Below are positions 21,357 through 33,715 of a DNA stretch of 64,000 nucleotides, in pieces (position 1 is the stretch's first letter; each line of letters begins with the position of its first letter). The notes beneath the pieces are model-generated. The model was not told the origin of the DNA. It did not search any database and worked only from the letters and a program-made list of their open reading frames with translations. This stretch comes from Favolaschia claudopus (lineage: Eukaryota; Basidiomycota; Agaricomycetes; Agaricales; Mycenaceae). The stretch lies in the NCBI GenBank assembly GCA_037176885.1, contig JAWWNJ010000078.1, positions 62,001-126,000 on the forward strand. Reading direction: 5' to 3'. The position numbers were made by a program, and so were the translations under genes.

Positions 21357-23949
21357 GTTTGCGGCCAGGTAGCTCTTCCACTGCATCTAATACGCCTCGT
21401 CAGCTTCTCCCGGTTCGCGTACCTCCTCCCAAAAGGGTGGTAACCCGTTCCGAATGCATTCTGCATTCACTTTGCGCAATACTTCCGTGCGGGTAATCCC
21501 GGTCTTGCCCGCCTCCTTCGGCGCCAAATTCGTACTGTTTAGGCACTTCAGAAACTCGCCCGGCACGCGTTGAATAACGTGCGACGCCTCCATCTCATCG
21601 AGAATGTTGTAAAACCATTCTTTTTGCTTCTCGGTGAGTGGCCGTTGTGAGATCCGCGTGGGGAGCTTGATCTTCGGGTCAATGTCGATATGGTGCTTCC
21701 ACTAATCTACGAAGACAACCTCTGACATGGAGAGGGCAAAAACATCAGCGTATTCCTTAACCAACGCGACGACTTCCCTTCGTTGGACCTCGGTGAGGTC
21801 AGTGCCAATTTGAATCTTCTCGATGATCTCGTTGACCCGCGACTCATTAAAGGGATCCTTTGCTCGCATCGACTCGTTCACACCGCGGTCGATGCGGAAT
21901 TCATCGTGGGTTACATCACCCAGCGCGTGTATGTCAACGCCGGCAGCTTCTTCGACCGCATCAACACCGCCTGCCTCTTGCTTTGCCACGTCCTCCACCA
22001 TCTCCCTCAACTCCTCTAGCTTCCCTCTCAACCTCTTCACCCGCAACTCCGACCTCAGCAGGCTCCGGAGTCGCCCATCCGGATCGCGGGAGTCGCCCAA
22101 GAGCCCCAGAATCCCCTCTAGTGCCGTTTCCCGCCGTCTCTGCGCCCATTTCAGCGCGTCCGACGCGTCTTGCCTCCGTCTCACCTCCGCTGCTGGGAGC
22201 ATTTCGGGTCGCGAAGACGGCGGGTGTTGTTTATCACTGCGCCGTGCCTCTGCCAACATTCTCTCCCAATCCTCTCTGACCGCTTGCTTGCCTTTATTCC
22301 TCTCGCCTCTGCCCTCGTTCGACTCTCCGTCTCGGTCCTCGCCACCATCCTCTCGGTCCTCGTCCCCGCTCTCGTTCAGCGTCTCAACGTTGAGGTATCG
22401 CGCAAACCGAGTTTCCGCCCATGGTGAGTGAGCATGTAAGATCTGGATTCGATCGTACTCATCTTCCAACAGGTCATCCTCTGTACTCCGCCATCGTGTC
22501 CTCTTCAGGTCTACGGATGCGCTCCCCGACGCGTTCGCTCGCCTTGTCGTAGAGGTTCGGTCGTTTGCCGCTGGCGCCATTGCTTGAGGTGTCGTCTTCT
22601 TTGGGATTGGGAAGGGTCTCGGTCGGTATTCGCCGGGTTCTGTCCAAGTATCAAATGAGTACCCAAGGCCTGGAAATGGAAGGGGTTGCTCAGCTCTCCT
22701 CAGGAGCTGCGCATCCTTTCGTTTGCGCTCTCTTTCCCGCCGTCGCCCTATTCGTTCCAACTCCGCTTGGCGCCAGCGCTCCTCTGGGCTGTCTGGATCG
22801 GAGCTCTCCCTCGACGTTTCGGCTGCTGCCTCCGTCTCTTCCGTTTGTCTTGCCGCTGTCCTCCCCTCATCCCCACGCACCGACTCCTCACCTCCGTTCT
22901 CGGTCTCGCCATCCTCCTCCGCCAGTGCTGCTGTCTCAGCCTCCGCGTCGCCTCCTCTGTCTCCCGCTAACGCCGTCGCCGCTAAATCGGCCTGCCCCTC
23001 ATCCCCGCGCACCGACTCCTCGCCTCCGTTCTCGGTCTCAACATCCTCCTCCGCCAGTGCCGCTATCTCGGCCTCCGCATCGCCTCCTCCATCTTCCACT
23101 AACGCCGTTGCCGCCTTCCCGGCTTCTCCGCATCGGCCCTTTGCACCCACTACCACAGCCTCGAGTCCGCCTTCGGTCGCGGCCCGTTTGGGTTCTCTGT
23201 CTTCAACGCCGTCCGACGACATCATCCTCGGCTCGTTCCGCAAAACCGTCTCGTCACCGTGTGCACGGATACGTATTTCGTCGTGTTCATAGTTATGCAC
23301 GGCGCGTACGCTGTGTAACCACGGTTTTGCCGAGGAGAATGTCGAAGGCGCCACCACTATCAAACACCTCTAACCACTCTGCCACTGTAATCCCACCGAC
23401 TGCGACTTCACCCCACCAACGCCCCGCTGGGGTAATCTTCAGCCCGCTCGCAACACTCAGTCTCATTTTCGACGGAACGAGGCGGCCCAAGCAATGCCCA
23501 TATTGTCTCCATCGTGCGAGCAAGATGCAATTACGCATCGCACCGTTGTCGACTTGTCCCGTCAAGCGTACAATCGTCCCATCACTGCCGACAAGACGAA
23601 CGCGTTGGTAGAATGGTTCCACCGCCTCTCTCCTGCTGTCCTCAAGACTTAAAACTGTTGGCGGTAGGCACGTCGCATACTGGACAACCCGTGTATTCGT
23701 AGGAACTCGAAATACAAGCGGAACACATCTAGTAACGTCCCGGCGCCATCGTAAATCCTGGACTCTTTCCGGGGGATTTTGAAGATTGGGAGCTGCACCA
23801 CCCCTTAACCGGTGAGCTCCTCGCCTTTTCCCGCCTCTTCCTCGTCGTATAGGAGTTGTTCGGGGTCGCGTCCGCCACGATTTGAGAGATTCCTGCGTTT
23901 GGCAGTAATACTGGGCCATAATTCGAAGTGTCGTAGAAATAGCACACAA
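21357..23949 (-). pseudogene. Ty3/gypsy protease-like region and protease-RT linker
   Basis: Between 23949 and 23293 a frame contains VDNGAMRNCI and FDILLGKTVV, matching the variant D-N-G active-site layout and ILG flap-side motif of agaricomycete gypsy proteases. A second frame, 23363-21702, holds NYEHDEIRIRAHGDETVL, a Glu/Arg-rich linker, FAREPEYADVFALSMSEV-like sequence just before RT, and an internal duplication of about 45 residues (EDGETENGGEESVRGDEG twice, about 22840-23110). From 21660 to 21400 come HHIDIDPKIKLPTRI and VPGEFLKCLNSTNLAPKEAG, typical of the stretch leading into RT. One stop lies near 21398. The long plus-strand frames over this region are antisense shadows. Confidence 0.8.
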
Positions 23950-24456
23950 GATGGTTTTGTTGATTTACACACCTTGAGGCATCAGAATATGTGCACAAGT
24001 CAACATTTTCCAAAATGTTCACACCCCTTGCTTCATCACAACAAAAGTGCACAGGTTGCTCTGCGCATTTTTTTTACTGCGCAGGTAAGTAAGGAAATGT
24101 GCCGAAAAAATGCACAGGACAGAGCGCACCACTTTTACGCACCTTCGCGGCACCAACAAAAGAAATGCACAGGTTCAGGTTGTAAGTACAACTCGCTCAC
24201 TTTGCGCAGAAGGAGTCGTTAGACTGAGTGCAGCAAAGTATCCAGACAGACTGGAAACCGATTTGATTAAGTGAAGGCGGGGAAATTCAATTGGAAACAC
24301 AAAAAGATCACCCGGATTGGTTTATTTCCGAAACGACTGAAAATATGGACTGACAAGTTAAGTTTGAACTGGAAATAGACTTGATTATCCGCGCGTTTGA
24401 GTCTGTGTGCCCGAATAAAACCAAGCACCCAGGCCAATTGTTAGTGGCCATTCCTG
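23950..24456. other. No recognisable gene
   Basis: Contains several GTGCACA-type words and an 8-T run; nothing assignable. Confidence 0.35.
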
Positions 24457-25292
24457 TCAGACCATTGGATTGCTCTCGAACCTGGGTTGAATAATTTCGG
24501 TGATCTCGGGGATGTTGAGTTCACTCAGTTCATCCGTGCTCGATATCTCGTGTTCCAAGAATCGAAATTCCTCTGGAAGCTGGAAAATTAATAATGTGAA
24601 TCGGTTCCTTCGAATCATCCAAGGCCCGCCAGCGCCTATAGAAAATTGCTGTCAGTGTTTGCGATTTAGTCACCGCGAACATCTTGGAATGTAGCAACAT
24701 ACTAGGATAGGACACTTGGATGATCTGATCTGACTCTCGGGTGAGTGGGTAGTAGAGTTCTAATATAAGGAGTTCTAATACAAGTACCTTCCCCTTTGCA
24801 ACACAGGATCCAGCTGTCAAGATTATCCGCTCGAGCGAGGTTAATTACACCGTGCGGAATTAGTGTCAATTTTTGGAAAGGCTCGCCTTTTCTAGTCCCA
24901 TCACGTCGAAAACAAAATATTGCAAACTTACCGGAGAACTCAGGATATACACCCGCTATGTCAGTGCATGGACTGATTGGGCCATGACTCTGCCATTCAA
25001 AAGTCGGATAGAATCTTCGAATGCGGCCGGCCCACGTAAGTGTGAGTGAGGATTCTGAATTGACACTCGAGAAAGACTTCGAAGCATAGTGAATGGCTGG
25101 ATTTGCTTTTGCTAGTAATAATAGGGCTCCCCATGGATAGGACAAGGAAAAAGTACGGAAGGCAAATTCTGGGCAATTGCTGAGACTGCCGCGGTTAATG
25201 ATTGCTGATGGCCATGATGCTTCCATCAACATGCCGAGAAATTTCAACACACACTCTGATAAGTAGTGTTCAGTCCACGGCCTACAGACCAC
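24457..25292 (-). CDS. Unassigned spliced gene (hypothetical protein)
   Basis: A 5' exon from about 25292 encodes a 130-residue segment ending DIAGVYPEFSG. A GT..AG intron (GTAAGTTTGC..GAAAAG) joins it in frame to EPFQKLTLIPHGVINLARAD and NLDSWILCCKGEG. After a further interval, RRNRFTLLIFQLPEEFRFLE and HEISSTDELSELNIPEI lead to a stop at 24459-24457. The alternation of sensible coding and intron-like gaps supports a real gene, but I do not recognise the family and the start codon is uncertain. It lies between retroelements and could be a host gene or cargo. Confidence 0.45.
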
Positions 25293-25930
25293 GGCGGTCG
25301 TTTTCCAACATCACGAAGTTTGAAATGATGTACGGCGTCGATCTATGAAGTGCGATTAGGGATTCGTTCTGCGACCACAGCGCACTGAGTAGAAGGCACG
25401 TTATTTTGCGTGATAAATTATGACCTCATTTTTCATTGAAAATTCGAGCTTCATCAAATATTCGAGCTTTGATCTGTAGTTTGCAGCCGGAAGTTGAGCG
25501 GTATGAAGAGCATGAAGATTTCGACTCCAACTTCATACTTGAAGTGCAGTACCGGTCGAAGTTATGGGGTGCGCACTTGAAGTTCAACTTCGTTCACATG
25601 ATGTCAATCATTTGATGGCCTCGGTTGCCATCATTTCATCAGTGATGGAGCCGGGCTAGATCGCCGGCTTCTATAACCCCTCATGTAGTTTTTCGCGGTC
25701 GCTTCGAGTTGCTGGGCATTCTCTGAATTTTTTACACCTTCTTCTGATCTATGAAGAATTTTCTGTCCCAGTGTGCTGCCTCTTGGAAAATCCTCAAAAT
25801 CCAAACTCTTTAATGTCATTCGTGGTCTGACTTGACTTCACTCTCAATCCTACACACTACAGTTGCGGCAAAATCAAATGTCCCTACCATGCAAGGAAAT
25901 TCAAATCAATCTCGACCTTTTCCTACATTA
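25293..25930. other. No recognisable gene
   Basis: Nothing assignable; short open frames only. Confidence 0.35.
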
Positions 25931-26367
25931 GAGACTTTGCGCAGAGCCACCGGTAGCCACCCAGTGGCTCTCACGGCATGCGCTGTGGAGCGGCTACGGC
26001 ATATGGTGGCTCGTTTGGTGGCTCGTCGCCCGCGTTGCAGGTGGGGCTTCAAGTATCTACATGGTACCTCTGTGACTATACCTCAATGTAGTGAGGTGTC
26101 GTGGTTAGGTTACCAGTTTCCCGCTTTATTTGGTGCGTTTTTGGCCGGTTCTTGCAAAACCGACGGTTGGCGTGAACCTTGGTATGCTTCCTGGGGGTTT
26201 GGGAGCCTAGCGCTTCGAGGTCATCCAGGGGGATGAAAAAATGCCGAAGAAAATGAATTTCAAGTTGTTCTTCCAGCCACCGAATGAGCCACCATAGCGC
26301 GTAGCCGCTCCACAGCGCATGCCGTGAGAGCCACCGGGTGGCTCCCGGTGGCTCTGCGCAAAGTCTC
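25931..26367. mobile_element. MITE of the GAGACTTTGCG family, copy A
   Basis: 437 bp flanked by TA (25929-25930, 26368-26369). Both ends read GAGACTTTGCGCAGAGCCAC inward and continue into a palindrome-rich GGTGGCTC/GAGCCACC zone ending in a CGGCATGCGCTGTG block. The middle contains GGTACCTCTGTGACTATACC. It is the same family as 62135-62683 and 62235-62580, with the middle in opposite orientation to the latter. It is non-coding; TA duplication suggests mobilisation by a Tc1/mariner-type enzyme. Confidence 0.85.
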
Positions 26368-26369
26368 TA

Positions 26370-27304
26370 TTATTGGAGGTCTTTGGTCGAACAGAGGATG
26401 CAAGACGATAGTGTGGCAAGAAATATGGTACTACATCGCTTGAAGAAATCTTATCGCGGCTTTTTCCGCCGTGTTTGCCTCAGATTGTATTCAGATGGCT
26501 GGAGCCATAACTCACTCGTTACTGGGCGAAATCGAAATTTAAAAGTTCTGGGTAGGTCCTAGATGTCTCCTCATTCTTTCTATCACCAGAAATCTGTATC
26601 AAAGTATGTGTGATCGGGCAAAAGGTCGAGATTGATGTGAATTTCCTTTTATGGTAGGGACATTTGATTTTGCCGCAACTGTAGGAGCACTCAGTCTGGG
26701 ACTGCACCAAAACAATTCAATAATGAAAGTCAGAGGGCCGTGTCAGGGGACTCCACAGCTATGACGTCTTCTGACTTGGGCAGAAGTTCTCTGTCTCCAA
26801 GACATCATGCTGTGCTCACTTATGTCATATCTTACGTCACCTCTTGTATATAAGTAGTCCGCTGGGAATCTCTGATCCCCAGGTTTGTTATCGACTTGGC
26901 TCCTGGGCCCTTCTCCCCTTACAGGCCGGAATCTTTAGTAACCTGGCTCTTCACCTCAGATATGTCCCCATGGGCCAAATCTTCCCCCTTTTGCCCTTCT
27001 TTACTCACAAAACCACTCATAAAATACCAAGATGATAGAATTCACACTACATTCATGTCTCTGTTATCCCTGTACGTTAATCAGTACCTTAGCTTGACCT
27101 TCTTGAATTTTTCAAGAACCTAATTGACTCCATCACAGCTAAGCGAATAAGTTTCGGTAGGCTGATTTATGCTTGCTGAGCAAGTTGCTCTGCCCTCCAC
27201 CTTTTTTTGTTCATTTCTGCTTGTTAAGACACAGAAACTTCTTGTGTAAGGCTGGGATGTATCTCTTTAGGCAAGCTGAAATGTATGTTCTTGCAGGGTT
27301 GAAC
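26370..27304. other. No recognisable gene
   Basis: Nothing assignable. Confidence 0.35.
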
Positions 27305-27664
27305 TAGTGCTCTGTAAAATTGCTCCCTGGCCAAGCGGGCCCAGGGAACACATGTAGTTTACATGTAAATTACATGTAAAATTCAAAATTCCCACGCTCT
27401 CAGGGTTCAAAAAAATCTTTGCAGAAAATTGTGCCGATCGGTGCCGAACGATTGATCTGTAACATGGATTTAAAGTTGCTCTTGAACCTGTTTTTAAAAT
27501 CCTGAAGGCTGATTCCAGCCGTTTTTGAGCGCTTCCGAGCTTCTGCCTCATTCAGTATTTCACACTATGTTACATGGAGATTGAGACCCTGGATGTAAAT
27601 TACGTATTTTACAATGTAAAAAACCCGTGATGTAATTTACATCGGGCAATTTTACCCAGCACTA
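27305..27664. mobile_element. Candidate TIR element (TAGTGCT..GTAAAATTGC ends)
   Basis: The left end TAGTGCTCTGTAAAATTGC and the inverted right end TAGTGCTGGGTAAAATTGC pair at all but two positions over 19 bp. The interior near the right has repeated TGTAATTTACAT/ATGTAAATTACAT words. TAGTGCTGG-type tips resemble the hAT-like element at 33716. A matching 8-bp duplication is not visible in the flanks (possibly decayed), so the superfamily is tentative. Confidence 0.55.
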
Positions 27665-28539
27665 CCCTGAGGGTTCATCATTACTTCTAACAATTTCTCG
27701 CGCAGGGAAGTTAACATTGATGAAGTATACTCTTTCTCAACTATGCTTATATTGGATTGAATTCAAAGGGACTAAATTCTGCGCAGGTACATTTTTCCTA
27801 ATCTACTTCAAAGAATATATTACCTTTGACATGTCTCAAGTTCAATTTGTGCGCTATTCAGCACAGAGTGAAGGCGGCCGACAACCTCAGTTTTGTACTT
27901 CCAAGACCCTCCGAGTCCGCTAGTGGTTCTACTTACAGCTTACCAGAACCCTGTTGTGTTGGAATATGAAGCCGAAGAGGTCTCGGGCATTGTTACTCAG
28001 CCCGAGTACCTGAACATTCTAGATATTTCTTCGAGTTTCTATTTTACTCAGCTACCACAGTATTACTAATATTCCTGAGAGGTATAAATACCAAGTAGAT
28101 ACTGCTCTGTACTTTACTGGTTTGCAAGGGAATAAATCACTTACTCCTATTCCAAGCTCAAACCACCCGCTTTTTCTACATGTTGAATATGCTTCTATCT
28201 CGCACACAGATGTCTTTGCCCAACGAATCTATTTCCCCGCAACTCTGCTCCTATGAAACTTCTGCTTTTTCAAGTCTTTGCCTTCTCATATTTCCGTTGA
28301 CTAAACTATCTCATATTACCTAAGTGTCCGAAAGTGTCATTGAGCACTTAGCCTCAAAATCTACTACTTCTCGCTCGCTTGACGCTCCCTCCGCGCTCCC
28401 CATAAATTTGTAGGGTAAACGGGTCCTACAAAGGTGGACACATTGGGAACGCGGATACGCTAGCTGGCGAGAAGACTCACCTATACATCCACCTCCTTCC
28501 ATTCCCCCTCAACTCCGTTGTCTCTACCTTCTCCCTCCT
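27665..28539. other. No recognisable gene
   Basis: Nothing assignable. Confidence 0.35.
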
Positions 28540-31500
28540 TTGATTCCTCCTCTGGTAGAGGACGGGCTAGGAGGGACTCGTCGTCGAGCAAGACGAGCCC
28601 TCCCCCAAGGAACATGCGGTCCCATGCGGCAACCTCGTGGCGGGCCGGACCGAGTCGGCCGAAAATTTACGGTCAAGAGGAGAAATAGAGCCAACACTGA
28701 GCAATCAGGGAGGAGTGAGACAGGGCCAGGAGCGCGACAAGAGGGTGAAAGTGCTGGAAGAATTTGAAAGAAATGTGTTGAGTTGTGAGGATCAAGAGTC
28801 AACGGACCGAGCAGCTTACTGTTTGTCGCGTCATGTATTAAACTGGAGGCGGGGCAGGTTGTTGACCACGGAATTGGACGTTCACCCGGCAAAGGACGGT
28901 TTGCGCTAGCAGAATCCTTTTACGATCAAGTAAATCGAGTGGTGAGAGATCTGCAATATTACTTACAATGGGCAGCTTCGTCGGTGCCGGGAAGACAGCG
29001 CTATTTCCATATCGACCCAGAAGATAGCCTCCTATCAATTCTCGAGGGCTGCGGTTCTCTCTTACAGCTGAAAGCTGCCTGGGGAATTCTGCGAAGGCGG
29101 CTTGATCTGGGAAGGGAGTTTGTCAAAAGATATCTCAACGAATTCTGTTCGCTCGTGCCCACCAGCGTAGTTCTTGGCAAAGATCTTGCGAATGTGGTAC
29201 AAAGGAAGCAGGCCGAACGCGACCAAGGCCATGGGGTCACTGCTGGTGATGTAGAGCGAGAAGGTTATCATCAGTTTATCAACAGTGGCGCGAAGAAGCA
29301 GCTCACCAAGGAAGACCATATTCAAAAACCCTCGGCTCCTCCTCACACCTTTCCTCCGCTTCCCGCTCCTTCCTGTGTCGTCGAACGGGTGATAGTCGAG
29401 CTTGGGGGCGGAGGATTGATCAGCAACCTATCAACATCAAAGTACTAACCTCTCACACTCCGTCCCCTTCTCATGTTGACCTGAACCGATTGTTGCTCGA
29501 GCATGGGGTGCGGAACGGCACCGCCGAGCAACGATTTTCTTCGTCGCAGCAGTACGCTAACGAAAATAGGAGGCGACCTGAGGCACGAACGTCGCATGGA
29601 AGGGAATTGGGAGACGAGCCAAGGGAATGGCGTAGGACGTCAGAGGAGGACTTGATGCACAAATTGGGTTCAGGGAGGCCCATCAAAGAAAAAGATAGCT
29701 CGTTGCTAACCGAAATCCCTCGCCCGTCGTTTGCTAGGTCCGACTCTGGCGGCGCTAATAGAGGCGCACCCGACGACGAATACAACGAGTTGTTTCACGC
29801 GGCATCACCTTCCGCGTCACCACATCCGGATCCCAACCAACGCTGCGAGCAGTCAGGCTTTAGCAACCATGAACTACATCAGACAAGTCGTACTTCACCA
29901 GGAGCCGAAAGCAGCTAAACCAGCCTCGACGAATATCAACTTGTCGTTGTCGGAGCTCCCGTCTGCACAGCTTGCGAATGCCAGTGACGTTGATGTGGAG
30001 GAATTTGAAATGTCCAAGACGAAAACCTCGTCAGCGCTTCCAGCGGAGCTCCTGATCAATCAAAGTCAGACACGTTCCAGCTTAGGGCAGGAGATGATAG
30101 ACGCACCTTTCGTCCGAACCCGCAAACAGGATAAGACGGATGCTATCGATTTTACACGTACAGTAGAGGCTGTTGTTAGCGAAATAGCAGATGCCGGCAA
30201 AGACGGCGGACAGCAGGATAGCGCTGATATATGGAATGAGCGGCGGCTTGCGTTTGTTGGGTCCAGAAGTAGGCCGGATGCAGGAGAAGTTCGATTGAAC
30301 TTGTGGTGGCAATGGACGCGGGACAGATGCGCAAGAGAGAACGCTGGGCTGTGGAAGAACATAACTTCATCAGCATCAGAATGTCAGCTCTAGCGCTGGC
30401 TAGCTCGCCCTTGCGGAAGACGACCAAGGCTTACCTCGTACATATGCGATCCGAGGAGCAGAACGTGAGGCTCGTATGGGAGCGAAGGGACATCAAGTCA
30501 CTACTCATTGCCGACATGGCCAAGATCGAAGGAGGTCCGATAGGAATGGCAGTCTCGAATGAATGGTGTATTGTGAGGAAGGCATGCGCATGCTCATCAG
30601 CTGGGTCAATCGACTTGAAGATTAGGAATCCACTCACCGGTCATTCCCCATCTCCATCCATCGCATTGCTCACTCCGTCTTACGTCGCGGCCAAGCAAAT
30701 CTCCTTTGAGTTTGAACGGCGGATTAATCAACTAAAGAGAGAGATTCGGCATTATTCAGATTCAGATCAAATGGAAGGACGAGCTTACCCTGCGAACGGC
30801 GCTGACCCTGTTCACGACCATTCCAGCAAAACCTCCCTGCGTTTGACTTCAACAATGACAAGTCTCGTCGACGTTGGGGCACTTGGAACGTCGAAGGCGC
30901 AAACCTCGGCAACGCTTTCGGCGGAGGATGAGAAGAGCTTAATCAGTGTCGTCGTCAGCTATGTGCGAGCTTAGGGCAGGAAATCATAGGCTTACCTTTC
31001 TTCCAAACATGCAAGTCACTTCACCCTCTGCTGCCTTCAATGTTCGCATCTGCGAGCAATGATTCGTTGGGCGGAGAAGAGACGGGCGAGACCGATTGCC
31101 CTCGCGCAGCCGGCATATCGTACCAAGTCGCCCGCAGCGCATCCACGATCAAGACCAAGTCCCCGTCTCCACCCCCCGCAAATGCGGAGGGCATCGAGGG
31201 TGGGGGGCTTTGGACCGCGACGTCAGAGATGATGACCTTACAGGATTGCCCGCGGTCAACAAGACTATGGACGCCAGCGCCAAAGGGCTACTTACCTGGC
31301 TCCAAATCCTTAATCCAACGAAACCCCCCTCACCAACAGCGGTATCTTCGGCGGCTGAATTATTGTTTTTCGTGCTTGTTGGCGCGATCGAGTCTGGGGG
31401 CCACCACTGGTCTGTGCCGTAGATCAGAAGGATAAGGGGATGCAGAGAGGTTGGGACGCACCTCTCATTCGAGTCAATCAACTGTCTTCAACGCCCGTAA

Positions 31501-31980
31501 CAGTAAGCGACGTCATGAAATTTCCGGTTGTAACCCGTGCAAGCAGCAGGGAGAGTCGGAGTCTGGATAAACGAGAATGGATTCTGGAAGTTGATGATAG
31601 GAACGCTGATGCACGTACCAAGGACATAGACAGGGATCATATTGCGGATGTTGGAGCGACGAGAACGTCACAGTAATCTAAGTCCCCGCCTCCGGCGCTC
31701 GCAATGACGAGCGCCGTCAAGGGTGGGGGGCTTCGAATAATGTTGTTGGGCGAGTTGCCGCAGGCCCAGCTGCCAGGTCTAGATGGACGACGCGACTCTG
31801 TAGTTACGTCGGCCTCGTTGTCAACACCGTTTCCTTCGTCAACGACCGTAACTAGGACTTGCGGTTCCGCAGCTTTCGCGTTGACGACCTCGACGCTCGT
31901 CAGCGCAATCGTACGGACAAAACAAAGCGCCAACCTCGCGTGCCATGAACGCGAGGATGGCGCATCGCGCCTAGTATGGA
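28540..31980 (+). other. Cluster of broken plus-strand frames with internal repeats, unassigned
   Basis: Between 28637 and 29300 two frames in succession encode DQESTDRAAYCLSRHVLNW, then HIDPEDSLLSILEGCGSLLQ and LNEFCSLVPTSVVLGK, a plausible continuous helical protein broken by a shift near 28909. From 29490 to 31940 other frames follow. Some segments recur: the DNA around AGCTTAGGGCAGGA at about 30077 and 30969, the coding of SALPAEL/SATLSAED near 30030 and 30915, and GAGGGTGGGGGGCTT-like sequence near 31196 and 31718. This looks like a decayed, partly duplicated gene or element ORF. I recall no named family. Confidence 0.4.
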
Positions 31981-32096
31981 ACCATGAAGGAATTAAGGGC
32001 GGCGTTCACAACAGAAGAATGTGACTTACTGTCTTATTTCCAGCCTCCTCCTGGCGATCCCCACTTTCAACGCCCTCCATGGTCGCATCCTAGGAA

Positions 32097-33204
32097 TTAG
32101 CCAAGGGAATGAGACAACTGCGGCTTCAACAGATTGAGGTTACGCACCGAGTTTTCGTTGTCATCCTCGCTAGACGAGGTAGTCTCGTCGTCGGATGATG
32201 AATCGGACTCGGAATAATCCGAAGGAAGGTCGTGGTCGAGATTGTCGTTGGGGTCGTAGGTCACGCCGTGGAAAGGGAGGTTGGGACCAGCCGGGTTCAA
32301 TGCGATGAACACAACTTTTCGGTAGCGTGGACCGGATTTACGAATGTTTGAATCAGAAAGAGCGCTATAAATGATAGTCAGCCAGTATAAATAGCCAACA
32401 GTAAAGCTGAAGAAACGCACATCTGGAGAGCATCGGAGGTCCTGTTAATTCCTGATGCAGCGATAGATAGTCAAATTTTTACTTACGCTCAAGGCGGGAT
32501 GAAAATGCTTGGAGCTAGAAGCTTCAGCAGGTTGCCCCGTTGCCGCGACAGTGTCTCGGTGACGACTCTGAGCAAGACTGCGGAACGCATGGGGGGCAGC
32601 GGTTGATCCACGGAGTGGAGAGCGGCCACGCTGTGAATGTTGAGCGGATTGTTGAGCGGTCGAGGTCGAGGCACTAGCATGCGCCGCTGAAGCCGATGGA
32701 CGCGAGGCAAACATCGTTTGCGCCGTAGCAGAGAAGGGAGTTTGACTCTGAGCAATGTTGGTTAAAAAACATTACTCAAACAGCGGAAACTTGTACACCG
32801 GGAGTGTGCTTGAAGTCGTTGTCGGGCCTGCCGAGAAAGTGAAGTCCGATGTCGGGAAAGTAGAGGAGGACTAAATGTAACGGATATAAGCAAAGACACG
32901 AGATGATAAAGGAGATCTCTCACAGATGGTGCAGGAGCGGCAGTCGGGATGGTATAAGTGTTCTGTAAGACAATGTAAATGGAGTGTGGGACCAGATAAA
33001 CGAGATAATCGCCGAGGAAACGGGTGTAGAAGAAGGGGGAAATGTCGCCGTTTGGGGAGGAGGCACTGCTGCTGCTCGGGGCTGGCAAATTTAAACGTCA
33101 GTCACTGTCAAGTAAAAGCTAACGGAGATACATACGGGCTCACGGTGCTGTGCACCAACGCAACCACACACCTCGCACGGTGTAGTCGCTAGGGGGGCGG
33201 CCAT
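32097..33204 (-). CDS. Unassigned spliced gene (hypothetical protein)
   Basis: The best start is ATG at 33204-33202 (MAAPLATTPCEVCGCVGAQH, with a CxxC pair). Exon 1 ends at 33144. A 62-bp intron (33082-33143) and a 53-bp intron (32871-32923) have GT..AG borders and keep phase into a Ser/Thr-rich exon ending LPVYKFPLF near 32776. After that either a stop follows (about 105 residues), or a very short intron leads into the Ser/Ala-rich frame 32745-32445 and an acidic C-terminus (YDPNDNLDHDLPSDYSES) ending at 32097. The downstream half needs an unusual splice. No family is recognised. Confidence 0.4.
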
Positions 33205-33715
33205 GGCGGCCCGGGGCAGGGGAGTAGAACCCACAGCCTATCCCGGCGCATTGCGGGTTGTTGCAGCAACCCAGCTCCGCTGGATTCAGATCTCTGAAAT
33301 GCATCTGTGTCATTACGAGGGGGAGAGGAGAAGGAGAGAGTGAAGAGAGTTAAGCAATAAGTATGGCGTCGCAGACGCGCAGAGTGTGAAGGAAAAAAAA
33401 AAAAGTGGGAAAGAGGGGAGGGATGAACGAAGAGAGAAGAGGGAAGGAGTAAAATAAAGTCGACTCACATGCCTTGCTCATTTTTGAATGAATAATGCAG
33501 CGAGATGTAGCGAGTTTGCGTATTATGTGTTACCAAAAATCCGGTGCCAAGGAAGAGATTTCATGTGCACTTTGAATTGGGACCGGGAGAAACGGGCAAA
33601 CGGTGGCGCGGGATTTACACAGACTTGGTAAAACAGCTGAAGTAAACAGTGTCGATCCGGAAAGATACAGAGATCACAAAGAGCATTGAAAAACGGGGTA
33701 AAAGCAAGAAAAGGA
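33205..33715. other. No recognisable gene
   Basis: Purine-rich; includes a 12-A run near 33393 and GAGAGG repeats. Nothing assignable. Confidence 0.35.

Larger units (their letters stand above)
18696..23949 (-). mobile_element. Decayed Ty3/gypsy element (protease to RNase H), interrupted by a copia-type insertion
   Basis: Order on the minus strand is protease-like region, charged linker, reverse transcriptase, then RNase H, ending at the GVENPVADGLSRMW motif near 18750. Gag, integrase and both LTRs were not found, so both ends are truncated. Between the linker and RT lies the 1379-bp LTR element at 19978-21356. Removing it together with one GTTTG restores a continuous reading frame through the RT N-terminus. 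Several stops and frameshifts make the gypsy copy non-functional. Confidence 0.9.

Noticed and set aside
22565..23611. Long plus-strand open frame (348 codons) rich in Pro, Ser and Arg
   Set aside because: It lies antisense to the gypsy linker, whose minus-strand frame has family motifs; the plus frame is a composition-driven shadow.
27305..27664. Firm hAT assignment of the TAGTGCT element
   Set aside because: No matching 8-bp duplication in the flanks, so it is listed only as a candidate TIR element.
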